A stretch of 64,000 bases of DNA from RGIG3009 sp045630285 (lineage in GTDB: Bacteria; Bacillota; Clostridia; Oscillospirales; Acutalibacteraceae): NCBI GenBank assembly GCA_045630285.1, contig JAZQSX010000018.1:1-64000 (forward strand). Reading direction: 5' to 3'. The notes beneath the pieces were generated by a model. That model saw only the letters and a list, made by a program, of their open reading frames with translations. It was not told the DNA's origin and ran no database searches. Made by a program: the position numbers and the translations under genes. How positions within the stretch are numbered: the first letter of the stretch is position 1; each line of letters begins with the position of its first letter. Shown one piece after another: positions 25,812 to 33,244 of the stretch.

Positions 25812-27137
25812 ATGGCTATTGAATTGTTGACTTTATACGAGACAGATCATTGTACTTGTGGTAAGGTACACCGTTTTGCAAGCGATGTGCGCATAGGAAA
25901 TGGCGTGGTACGTGAGCTTCCGCAAATCCTTAAAACCTGGGGTGTGCGAAAAGTGTTTTTGATTGCAGATGCGATTACCAATCAGGTTGCTGCAGAACAG
26001 GTTCGCGCTTTGCTAAACGATGACGGCATTATCACGACAGATTGTGTTTTTCGTGAGGAGCATCCCGAACCGGATGAGCATTCTGTGGGTTATGCGCTGA
26101 TGTACTTTCAGGCGGATTGTGATGCGATTATCGGTGTTGGTTCTGGTGTAATCAACGATATCGGCAAGCTGGTTGCCAAGGCTAGTGGGAAACCGTATAT
26201 CATTATCGCAACGGCACCCTCCATGGATGGCTATGCTTCACCCTCGTCCTCAATGGAACGCGCAGGATTGAAAACATCGCTTCCAAGTAAGTGTCCCGAG
26301 GTCATCATTGGCGATCTTGACTTTTTATCGCAGGCTCCGATGAAAATGCTGATTTCAGGGTTGGGGGATATGTTGGCCAAATATGTGGGCCTTTGCGAGT
26401 GGCGTATAGCTCATGTAATCACAGGCGAGTACTATTGTGATATTGTTGCTGAAGTAGTGCGAGCGGCACTGAAAAAATGTATGGATAACGCATACGGATT
26501 ACTTTCAAGAGACCCCAAAGCTGTTTCAGCGGTTTTTGAAGGATTGATTATCTGCGGTGCCGCCATGGCCTATGCCGAATCGACACGCCCAGCTTCCGGC
26601 GGTGAACATTACCTGTCACATGTTTGGGACATGCGTGGCGCTGTTTTTGGCACCCCTACCGACATGCACGGCATACAGTGCGCGGTTGGTACGCTGATTA
26701 CTGTGAAAGCGTATGAAAAACTGTTTAATATACCGTTTGATGTAGAAAAGGCCTCACGGTATGTAAACGCCTTTGATTATGAGGCGTGGTGCACGCAGCT
26801 GCGTTCCTTCCTCGGTGCGGCCGCTGAACCGATGATCGCATTGGAGCGTAGCGAAAAGAAATACGACAAAGCAACCCATGCGGCACGTTTGGAGTGCATT
26901 TTGGAAAATAGGGGAGAGATCGCTCAGATCATTCGGGATGAATTACCGCGATCTGAAGGGTTGCTCGACCTGTATAAGCAATTAGGCATGCCGGTATCGG
27001 TTACAGAATTGGGGCTGGATAAAAACATTTTACCTCTCACATTTAGCGCTACGCGGGATATTCGCGATAAATACGTTCTGTCCCGCCTGTGCTGGGATCT
27101 CGGTATAACTCCGGAGGAGGTTCTCGATAATGATTAA
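25812..27137 (+). CDS. egsA: sn-Glycerol-1-phosphate dehydrogenase (EgsA/AraM family)
   Basis: A 441-residue metal-dependent dehydrogenase of the EgsA/AraM family. The nucleotide-binding GVGSGVINDIGK (near residue 107), TAPSMDGYASPSS, and the metal-site histidines in GGEHYLSHVWD and DMHGIQCAVG are all present. The family reduces dihydroxyacetone phosphate to sn-glycerol 1-phosphate. In bacteria it is also called AraM because it sits in arabinose operons. The stop overlaps the next gene start by 8 bp. Pairing with a pentose-phosphate epimerase and a DeoR regulator points to sugar-phosphate catabolism rather than lipid synthesis. Confidence 0.88.
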   Translation: MAIELLTLYETDHCTCGKVHRFASDVRIGNGVVRELPQILKTWGVRKVFLIADAITNQVAAEQVRALLNDDGIITTDCVFREEHPEPDEHSVGYALMYFQADCDAIIGVGSGVINDIGKLVAKASGKPYIIIATAPSMDGYASPSSSMERAGLKTSLPSKCPEVIIGDLDFLSQAPMKMLISGLGDMLAKYVGLCEWRIAHVITGEYYCDIVAEVVRAALKKCMDNAYGLLSRDPKAVSAVFEGLIICGAAMAYAESTRPASGGEHYLSHVWDMRGAVFGTPTDMHGIQCAVGTLITVKAYEKLFNIPFDVEKASRYVNAFDYEAWCTQLRSFLGAAAEPMIALERSEKKYDKATHAARLECILENRGEIAQIIRDELPRSEGLLDLYKQLGMPVSVTELGLDKNILPLTFSATRDIRDKYVLSRLCWDLGITPEEVLDND

Positions 27138-27804
27138 AAAGATATCACCGTCGGTTATGTGCGCTGATTTTTTGGATTTGAAAGCAACGCTTCATGAGTT
27201 CGAAGAACGCCGTATTGAACTGCTACACGTGGATATTATGGATGGTGTTTTTGTTCCCAATTTTACCCTGGGAACCGATTTTGTGAAAATGCTCAAAAAA
27301 AGTACCACCATCCCGTTGGATATCCATTGTATGGTGACGGATGTCGAAAAGAAACTGGAATGGTTTCCTTTCGGTGAAGGTGACTATGTTTCTGTGCATT
27401 ACGAATCCACACAGCATTTGGGCGAGGCGCTGACGTATATTCGTTCTAAAGGGGCAAAACCGATGATTGCGCTGAGTCCTGACACGCCCATCAGCGTGTT
27501 AAACGAATATCTTGATAACATTGACGCTGTGCTGATTATGACCGTATATCCGGGATTTGCAGGTCAAAAGCTGATCGAATCCACGCTGGATAAGATTCGT
27601 CAGTTGCGCGTATTTCTCGATAAAAATGGGTACGAGGATATCGAGATCGAGGTGGATGGAAATGTCAGTTTTACAAACGCCGTCCGCATGAACAAGGTCG
27701 GAGCCAATATCTTTGTTGCCGGCACTTCCAGCGTTTTTCGATCCGATATGTCACTGTCAGAGGGAATTGCACAGCTTCGTCAGGTGATTGGCGAACAGAT
27801 ATAA
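27130..27804 (+). CDS. Ribulose-phosphate 3-epimerase family protein
   Basis: A 224-residue TIM-barrel epimerase. Family motifs are SPSVMCADF, HVDIMDGVFVPNFT (metal His/Asp), DIHCMV, MTVYPGFAGQ, and EVDGNVS with a phosphate-binding GTSSVF near the end. It interconverts ribulose 5-phosphate and xylulose 5-phosphate, or allulose 6-phosphate and fructose 6-phosphate (AlsE type); the two cannot be separated by eye. A housekeeping rpe may exist elsewhere, since this copy is in a regulated sugar operon. It overlaps egsA. Confidence 0.85.
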   Translation: MIKKISPSVMCADFLDLKATLHEFEERRIELLHVDIMDGVFVPNFTLGTDFVKMLKKSTTIPLDIHCMVTDVEKKLEWFPFGEGDYVSVHYESTQHLGEALTYIRSKGAKPMIALSPDTPISVLNEYLDNIDAVLIMTVYPGFAGQKLIESTLDKIRQLRVFLDKNGYEDIEIEVDGNVSFTNAVRMNKVGANIFVAGTSSVFRSDMSLSEGIAQLRQVIGEQI

Positions 27805-27953
27805 TGTCATTGTCTCCGGACAAATTGTTTCGCTTAATCGACGATATCAATGCCGAGATTATCGATGGTAGTGATATCCTCCATAATACGACAGTATATG
27901 CCACGCAGAAAGAAGGAAATTTATGTAAATTTCCTTCTTTCTCTTTATTTTGA
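27804..27953 (+). other. Short overlapping ORF (49 codons) running into the terminator
   Basis: An ATG shares its A with the epimerase stop codon (TAATG). It opens a frame MSLSPDKLFRLIDDINAEI... that ends inside the terminator hairpin, so the last 15 or so residues are hairpin-encoded. This is either a decayed remnant of a third operon gene or a tiny coupled peptide. No family is recognised. Confidence 0.3.
27907..27946 (+). terminator. Terminator of the egsA/epimerase operon
   Basis: A 17-bp perfect hairpin (AGAAAGAAGGAAATTTA and its complement) with a 2-nt gap, followed by CTCTTTATTTT. Confidence 0.8.
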
Positions 27954-28003
27954 GAGCATTTTTCATTGTTTTGCACAAAGATGAAAAAAGATTCTCCAAA
28001 GAC

Positions 28004-28032
28004 TTGAAATAATTTCCAAAATATGGTAATCT
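28004..28032 (+). promoter_or_regulatory. Promoter of spo0A
   Basis: TTGAAA (28004-28009), 17-bp spacer, TAATCT (28027-28032), a sigma-A-like arrangement 39 bp upstream of the TTG start. Confidence 0.55.
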
Positions 28033-28070
28033 TTGAATGCCGGCAAATAAAACAGGGAGGTTATTTCAAG

Positions 28071-28847
28071 TTGGACAAGTTGATCAAAGTGCTGTTAGCG
28101 GATAACAGCGACACGTTCGGGATACCCTGCGCAAACCGCATGCGGGTTCACGGACTGGATGTTGAAACCGTGGATAAAGACGGCAAACGGGTCGTCGAGG
28201 CGATAGCACAAAAGAAACCGGACGTGGTGATCCTGGATTTCTTTTTGCCGCGCCTGGATGCGATCGGCGTTATGAACAATGTCAAGGCGTTGAAAATGGC
28301 GCACGCACCGCAGTTTATGGTGATGTCCGGATTTGACAGCACCAATTTGGAGCGTGAGGCCATTCAGGCGGGAGCGTCGTATTATTTTCTGAAACCGTTT
28401 GATGCTGACGAAATGGCGTTTCGCATTTTGTCGTTGGTGTCGACCGGTAACAAGGTCGAGCCGCTGCATCGTCGTGCGGATGTAGCATCAGTTTCGTCGC
28501 TGGAGATGCGTGTTACGGAAATTATTCACCAAATCGGCGTTCCGGCACACATTAAAGGATACCAGTACCTGCGTGATTCGATTTTGATGGCGATTGAGGA
28601 CGAAGAGATCATCAACGCTGTTACCAAACGGTTGTATCCCGCTGTTGCCAAGAAGCATGCTACCACGTCATCACGTGTTGAACGTGCGATCCGTCACGCC
28701 ATTGAGGTTGCGTGGGATCGTGGTGATGTCGATACGCTCAATTCGTATTTCGGATATACGATCCATACCGGCAGAGGAAAGCCGACAAACTCGGAGTTTA
28801 TTGCTATGATTTCGGACAAGTTCCGACTTCAATTGAAAATTTCATGA
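28071..28847 (+). CDS. spo0A: Sporulation master response regulator Spo0A
   Basis: A 258-residue response regulator. The receiver domain has the phosphorylation site Asp56 in VVILDFFLP, the acidic pocket LLADNS (only one Asp, where Bacillus has Asp-Asp) and the conserved Lys in FLKPFD. The C-terminal Spo0A DNA-binding domain is intact, with SSRVERAIRHAIEVAWDRG as recognition region near residues 203-221. The start is TTG at 28071, 10 bp after GGGAGG. It controls entry into sporulation. In most spore-formers it directly follows spoIVB, but here it is 20 kb downstream among sugar genes. Confidence 0.95.
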   Translation: MDKLIKVLLADNSDTFGIPCANRMRVHGLDVETVDKDGKRVVEAIAQKKPDVVILDFFLPRLDAIGVMNNVKALKMAHAPQFMVMSGFDSTNLEREAIQAGASYYFLKPFDADEMAFRILSLVSTGNKVEPLHRRADVASVSSLEMRVTEIIHQIGVPAHIKGYQYLRDSILMAIEDEEIINAVTKRLYPAVAKKHATTSSRVERAIRHAIEVAWDRGDVDTLNSYFGYTIHTGRGKPTNSEFIAMISDKFRLQLKIS

Positions 28848-28865
28848 TTGTTAAACGAGAAGATT

Positions 28866-28902
28866 CAAGCCGCTATGCAGATACTGCATAGCGGCTTTTT
28901 CT
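28866..28902. terminator. Bidirectional terminator
   Basis: AAGCCGCTATGCAG-ATAC-TGCATAGCGGCTT with T-runs on both strands, between spo0A and the converging recombinase gene. Confidence 0.9.
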
Positions 28903-29906
28903 CACATATCTTTTGGTTTTCGTTTGCCCGATTTGTCCATAGTTATGTGGGACAGCGGATTACTTTCGGCGGCATCCTCCAGTTGCTTATTGGAAAGATG
29001 CGTATAGATCTCGGTGGTACCCAGATTTTCGTGTCCCAAGATATTCTGAAGCACACGCAGGTCCACGTGACCTTGCTGATACATCAGCGTTGCGGCAGTG
29101 TGACGTAGCTTGTGAACCGTCATTTCGCCGGCGCCGTCAACGTGCTTCAGATAGTTTTTAATGACATAATGCACGCCTTGCAGGCTGATACGACTCTTTA
29201 AATGGCTCAAAAACAGTGCTTTCTTGTCCTTGACACCGTCGGTCGGCCGCACCTTGAGATATTGCTGAATGGCTTGCTGACAGGCTGTATTCAGGTAGAG
29301 CATCCGTTCCTTGTTACCTTTACCACGGACACGCAAGGTGTTTTCGCTCATGGAAATATCGTCCAGATTGATACCAACCAGTTCGGCACGACGCAAGCCA
29401 CAGTTTAAGAACAGCACGATCATACAGTAATCACGTTCGGCAAAATCACCCGATACAATGCCCAGCAGCTGTGTTGCCTGGTCCAACGTGAGGTACCGTG
29501 GCAAGGATTTTTTCTGCTTCGGCGTATCCAGATTGCGAACCGGATTGGTTTCCAGGGCGTGTGTGTAATCGGTGAGATACTTGAAAAACATACGCAACGA
29601 GCTGGTTTTTCGGGCGCGGGTCTTATTATTGTTGCTGCGTTCACTGCGAAGGTAGTTCATATATTCGTAGACATCGTTCAGGGTGATCGAGGCGATAAAC
29701 GCAATGTCGACGTCACGAATATCGATCTTATCCTCCGGCGTCGTAGGGGAGACAAGACCCCGAAGCTGCTTCATATACCGCAAAAATGTGCGAATATCAA
29801 TAAAATACTCGTTTACCGTGGCCGAGGAGCGTCCACGAATCGTTTCAGTATATCCAAGATACTCTTTGAGAATGGCAGGACATTCCGCCAAATACTCTTT
29901 TTTCAT
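28902..29906 (-). CDS. Tyrosine recombinase, XerC/XerD-like
   Basis: A 334-residue tyrosine recombinase. The N-terminal SAM-like core-binding domain (residues 8-130) is followed by the catalytic domain with Arg in LNCGLRRAEL, Lys in RGKGNKERM, HKLRHTAATLMYQ (His-Arg), LGHENLGTTEIYTH (His, then the nucleophile Tyr). The start is the ATG at 29906 after AAGGAGGTGG; the GTG at 29915 lies within that site. The length and lack of element genes around it suggest a chromosome-resolution or Xer-like enzyme rather than an island integrase, but it could act in trans. Its leader contains two palindromes. Confidence 0.85.
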   Translation of the reverse strand: MKKEYLAECPAILKEYLGYTETIRGRSSATVNEYFIDIRTFLRYMKQLRGLVSPTTPEDKIDIRDVDIAFIASITLNDVYEYMNYLRSERSNNNKTRARKTSSLRMFFKYLTDYTHALETNPVRNLDTPKQKKSLPRYLTLDQATQLLGIVSGDFAERDYCMIVLFLNCGLRRAELVGINLDDISMSENTLRVRGKGNKERMLYLNTACQQAIQQYLKVRPTDGVKDKKALFLSHLKSRISLQGVHYVIKNYLKHVDGAGEMTVHKLRHTAATLMYQQGHVDLRVLQNILGHENLGTTEIYTHLSNKQLEDAAESNPLSHITMDKSGKRKPKDM

Positions 29907-29922
29907 CGACGCCACCTCCTTT

Positions 29923-29970
29923 GTGAAACTTGTTTCACGCTTATCGAGTTATGATAACATACACAGTATA
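29923..29970 (-). promoter_or_regulatory. Xer leader: palindromes and a -10 element
   Basis: On the minus strand a TATACT (29965-29970) is followed by GTTATCATAAC (29948-29958) and then GTGAAACAAGTTTCAC (29923-29938), directly upstream of the AAGGAGG site. Both are perfect palindromes and could be operators or an RNA hairpin near the ribosome site. Confidence 0.4.
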
Positions 29971-30337
29971 GCACATAAAATTGAAAAAGGAAACAGTTTC
30001 TTTGCAACGTTGGTCGGGGCCACGCATAATTGAAGAACCTGGAGCATCAACCAAAGAAGGAAAACGGTGACCAAGGGTCCAAGGATAATTTGAACCTTAA
30101 ATCGGTGGTTGTTATCAAAATCATAAAATGATAAATCGGATAGAAAATTCTTTGACATAGGCAGCATCGTCAGAAAAATTTCTATCCGATCGTAAAAAAC
30201 AAAAAATGTGAAAAATTAGCGGATCAACGATGTAATAAGACATATAGACGACGTCTGCAGAAAATTATATGATGAGGAATATAAAACTGAAATACAACAG
30301 ATACACGTATCAAACAATCAACCCAATAGTAGATAAT
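29971..30337. other. Gene-free stretch, left half, with long inverted repeat
   Basis: No convincing gene. It contains a 12-bp perfect inverted repeat, ATCGGATAGAAA (30135-30146) and its complement (30179-30190), with a 32-bp loop. There is no adjoining T-run, so it is not a simple terminator. It may be an operator, an RNA hairpin or the scar of a small element. A weak hydrophobic minus-strand ORF (29949-30167) lacks a ribosome site. Confidence 0.4.
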
Positions 30338-30452
30338 CGGTTGGGGGTATGGCAAAGCGGAGCTGCGAAGGCGCAATGCTTGAAACGGCGCTACTGGATA
30401 AAAACGTCAAAAAGCCGCTAAACAGCCTCTGGTATTGCCAACCGCCTTCCCC
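30338..30452 (+). ncRNA. Candidate structured RNA (family not identified)
   Basis: The ends of this 115-nt region fold back on each other. TGGCAA (30350-30355) pairs with TTGCCA (30435-30440), extended outward by GG/CC blocks with small symmetric mismatches and inward by GCGGAGCTG with CAGCCTCTGG (one bulge). The apical part is purine-rich with A-runs and competing CGGC/GCCG and GCGC pairings, like a conserved RNA core. A TAGATAAT -10-like element precedes it, and a 12-bp hairpin (30455-30482) follows. It encodes no credible protein. The strand is uncertain, because the reverse complement folds as well. Confidence 0.35.
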
Positions 30453-30454
30453 AA

Positions 30455-30482
30455 ACTATACAAAATATTCATTTTGTATAGT
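30455..30482. repeat. 12-bp perfect hairpin after the candidate RNA
   Basis: ACTATACAAAAT-ATTC-ATTTTGTATAGT. There is no T-run on the plus strand. On the minus strand it could instead contribute a TATAGT -10 element. Confidence 0.6.
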
Positions 30483-30496
30483 TGTGCATATGGAAA

Positions 30497-30527
30497 AGAA
30501 GGTAAGAAGTGTGCCCTCTTACCTTGC
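30497..30527 (-). terminator. Terminator overlapping the end of the ThrE-like small subunit gene
   Basis: On the minus strand AAGGTAAGA and TCTTACCTT pair around a 9-nt loop and are followed by CTTTTCC. The stop codon of the gene lies within the stem. Confidence 0.65.
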
Positions 30528-30986
30528 CGAAGACTTGTTTTTTTGATGAGCTTTCCACACGTTGATGTATTTCATAGTAGCAGATACCAAAATAATACCA
30601 ACGGAAAGTGCGGCTGCTAGGCTTAATGTGTGTACTGCCTTTTCAATAAATAATTGTTGATCGCCTTCCAAGGCGTATGCGATCGAATAATACAAAGCGC
30701 TGCCGGGAATCAACGGAATCAGTGAAAGGATCTCGAAGGTTATGGCCGGAGTTTTCAAGCGTCGTGCCGCGATTTCAGAGTAGATCGCCATAGACAGCGA
30801 GACGATCAAATAGCACAGTACTTCATTTTCCAGTAGCTTAAACAGCAGGAGATACAACAACCAGGCCACCATACCCCCTACCCCGGCAATTGCTAATTTC
30901 TTGCCACGTATGTTAAACAATACGCCAAAGCCAAGCGTCCCGAAAAGAGATACTGCAATTTGCAGGTAATCATCCGTGGTAAACAT
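30519..30986 (-). CDS. Threonine/serine exporter family protein, small part (ThrE C-domain type)
   Basis: A 155-residue membrane protein with about five helices (for example LQIAVSLFGTLGFGVLF and EILSLIPLIPGSALYYS). The IPLIPGSALY motif is typical of the DUF3815 half of split ThrE exporters. With the preceding gene it forms the two-protein version of the amino-acid exporter. The start codon is 1 bp into the preceding stop (TAATG), so the halves are translated together in equal amounts. The exported substrate is presumably threonine, serine or a related metabolite. Confidence 0.85.
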   Translation of the reverse strand: MFTTDDYLQIAVSLFGTLGFGVLFNIRGKKLAIAGVGGMVAWLLYLLLFKLLENEVLCYLIVSLSMAIYSEIAARRLKTPAITFEILSLIPLIPGSALYYSIAYALEGDQQLFIEKAVHTLSLAAALSVGIILVSATMKYINVWKAHQKNKSSAR

Positions 30987-31750
30987 TACAGCGCACCTCC
31001 GATCAACGTCGGCAGAATGATGCCCAGCGCGATCGACAGCGTCAGCAAAACCGCCTCGATCGATCGCAAAATGCCGGTCATAACATCACCGGAAAACAGA
31101 TCACGCAGGGCGTTTGTTAAGCCGACACCGGGGATCAAAATCATAATATTTCCGATCAAAATATAGTCCGGTTTTCCAATAACACCGAGTTTTACACAAC
31201 TGACTGCAATACAGGACGCCATAAACGCACACAGAAAGCGGATGAGCAGCAGACTTACCTTGCCTTTTCCCAAAACAGCGGATACGATATTGATCAATAC
31301 ACCCACGGCAAAAGCGATTGTAATTTCTGCAGCGTCTCTGCCACCGAAAAACACGCAGAACGAGGCGCTGATCACGCCGCAAAACAAGGTGGTCAACCAT
31401 ACGGGATATTTTGCAGCACACTGTATTTTCTGCAATCGTTTTTCGATCTCCGAGAGCTCCGGCGCCTTAAAGGATATCCAGCGAACGAGATCGTTGTATT
31501 GATGCAAGCGCTCCATATCCATGGTGATTCGTCCGATTCGACGGGTTTGGGTGAGCACTTCGCCTTCGGGATTTTCTACTGAAACGATAATATTAGAGGT
31601 GGTGGCATATACGTCCACACGCACAGCGCCGTACGCTTCAAAAATGCGTGTGACGCTTTCTTCGACACGACTGATCTCCGCACCGACCTCTGTCATTTGC
31701 TGGGCAATCTCGATGACCCGGTGCAACAGATTTTTTTCAATTTTCGTCAT
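30986..31750 (-). CDS. Threonine/serine exporter family protein, large part (ThrE N-domain type)
   Basis: A 254-residue protein. A soluble N-terminal region (residues 1-115, including EIAQQMTEVGAEISRVEESV) is followed by about five membrane helices (for example ILIGNIMILIPGVGLTNALRDL, the family's PGVGLTNA signature). This is the DUF1212 half of the ThrE-type exporter. The two genes are alone between a terminator and the divergent M28 peptidase gene. Confidence 0.85.
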   Translation of the reverse strand: MTKIEKNLLHRVIEIAQQMTEVGAEISRVEESVTRIFEAYGAVRVDVYATTSNIIVSVENPEGEVLTQTRRIGRITMDMERLHQYNDLVRWISFKAPELSEIEKRLQKIQCAAKYPVWLTTLFCGVISASFCVFFGGRDAAEITIAFAVGVLINIVSAVLGKGKVSLLLIRFLCAFMASCIAVSCVKLGVIGKPDYILIGNIMILIPGVGLTNALRDLFSGDVMTGILRSIEAVLLTLSIALGIILPTLIGGAL

Positions 31751-31852
31751 GCCGTTTCACCTCCGTCTTCTGCATCGATTGCATTATAACGCGATACAAG
31801 TAAAATGTCCAGTCAAGTTGATTAAATTCTCCTTAAAAAGGTTGAGAACCTC

Positions 31853-31880
31853 TTGATTTTTATTTTAGTTCTTGTATAAT
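31853..31880 (+). promoter_or_regulatory. Promoter of the M28 peptidase gene
   Basis: TTGATT (31853-31858), 16-bp spacer, TATAAT (31875-31880). Confidence 0.65.
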
Positions 31881-31916
31881 TACCTTGACCGTAAATTAAC
31901 CTGAGGAGTGTTTCTA

Positions 31917-33203
31917 ATGATCTGTGCCGAAAATCTGAGAAACGATATTGCCTACTTAACAGAAACCATCGGTATTCGCTTGGCAGGTTCCCCCGAAGAA
32001 AAACGCGCAGCTGAATATCTGTGCGACCGTTTCCTGGAGTATACACCGCATTGCACTATTGAAGAGTTCCCCGTTATGCAACGTGTTGTCGAGCAAGAAA
32101 CACTTGAAATTGAGCTTGATGGTAAATGGATCTCCTTCCCCGCCTCCCTGCTCAACTCCGCCCCCAGCACCTCAGGAAAGCCCGTAGAGGCCGATTTGGT
32201 GTTTTTTAACGCCCATACCGATTATCAACGTGCCGATTTCTCCTATCTGCACGGCAAAGCTGTTATTCACTACGGTATCCACATCAAGCGCGAGGAGGAT
32301 TATCGTCGTTTGATGGAAGCTGAACCCGCCTTTTTGCTGATGGTAGACACCCGTTATACCAGCAGCGCCCCGCTGGCAGACGGTCTCTTCCCTGCCTATG
32401 TCAAAAAATACGGTGCCGTTCCTACGATGGATGTTGCCTTTTTCGATGCTTGGAAATGGTGTGCCGAAAAGGCAACGCGCGCTCGTTTGACGGTAACTGG
32501 TGGCGTTAAAGAAAGTGTTTCTTACAATGTTATCGCCGAAATCCCCGGGACCGATCCTGAACCGCTGTGCATCTACGGCGGTGGTCACATTGATTCTCAA
32601 GCATACTCAGCTGGTGCCGATGATAACGCAACCGGTTGTGCCGTGATGCTGGAAATGGCGCGTATCCTTTCGCAAAAACCTCACCGGCACACCATTCGTT
32701 TGATCACCTTTGGCTCGGAAGAACAGCTTTCGGTCGGTAGCGCACAGTACGTGCGCCGCCACCGCGACGAGATCGAAAAACAGGGCAAATTTATGTGCAA
32801 TTTCGATTCCTGCGGTTCGTTGGTTGGCTGGGATTTCTTTATTATGAATGCCGATCCGGCGCTTCGTGATCGGCTGATAACACATTACAACACACGCGAT
32901 ATTTATTATGAGTCGATGCTGCAGCCCGATCCGACCAACGATCTGTTCCCCTTTACCGTTCTCGGTGTTCCCGGCTTCACTGTCATGCGCCGCAACTGCG
33001 AAAGCGGAAAGTTCTATCACCACACACCGATGGATACATTGGACAAATTATCCCCCGAGGCTTTGGCAAAGCGCGCAAGCGCTACTGCCGAGTGGATTAC
33101 AGAGCTGGCAGATAGCGCCGATCTGCGCGATCTGCCTGGAACCGATCCGTCGGTAGCCGAAACAGTACAGCTTCTGTGGAATACCACCTACGGCGGCTGG
33201 TAA
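31917..33203 (+). CDS. M28 family zinc aminopeptidase-like protein
   Basis: A 428-residue cytoplasmic metallopeptidase. The two-zinc site is visible: GGHIDSQAYSAGADDNATG (metal His, catalytic Asp and bridging Asp near residues 224-242), FGSEEQLSVGS (catalytic and metal Glu), NFDSCGS (metal Asp) and the final His in FYHHTPMDT. A protease-associated-like insert sits before the catalytic part. It probably trims amino-terminal residues from imported peptides. The ATG at 31917 is 9 bp after GAGGA. Confidence 0.87.
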   Translation: MICAENLRNDIAYLTETIGIRLAGSPEEKRAAEYLCDRFLEYTPHCTIEEFPVMQRVVEQETLEIELDGKWISFPASLLNSAPSTSGKPVEADLVFFNAHTDYQRADFSYLHGKAVIHYGIHIKREEDYRRLMEAEPAFLLMVDTRYTSSAPLADGLFPAYVKKYGAVPTMDVAFFDAWKWCAEKATRARLTVTGGVKESVSYNVIAEIPGTDPEPLCIYGGGHIDSQAYSAGADDNATGCAVMLEMARILSQKPHRHTIRLITFGSEEQLSVGSAQYVRRHRDEIEKQGKFMCNFDSCGSLVGWDFFIMNADPALRDRLITHYNTRDIYYESMLQPDPTNDLFPFTVLGVPGFTVMRRNCESGKFYHHTPMDTLDKLSPEALAKRASATAEWITELADSADLRDLPGTDPSVAETVQLLWNTTYGGW

Positions 33204-33211
33204 AATGCAAG

Positions 33212-33243
33212 AAAAAAGCTCCTGCACAAGCAGGAGCTTTTGA
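33212..33243. terminator. Bidirectional terminator
   Basis: AAAAGCTCCTGC-ACAA-GCAGGAGCTTTT between converging genes. Confidence 0.9.
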
Positions 33244-33244
33244 T

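Noticed and set aside
28902..29906. Reading the Xer-type recombinase as the integrase of a genomic island
   Set aside because: No att-like direct repeats or island genes flank it; its length and terminator context suit a chromosomal Xer-type enzyme.
29949..30167. Minus-strand ORF of 72 codons with a hydrophobic stretch
   Set aside because: No ribosome site, crosses a long inverted repeat and the Xer promoter area; more likely non-coding.
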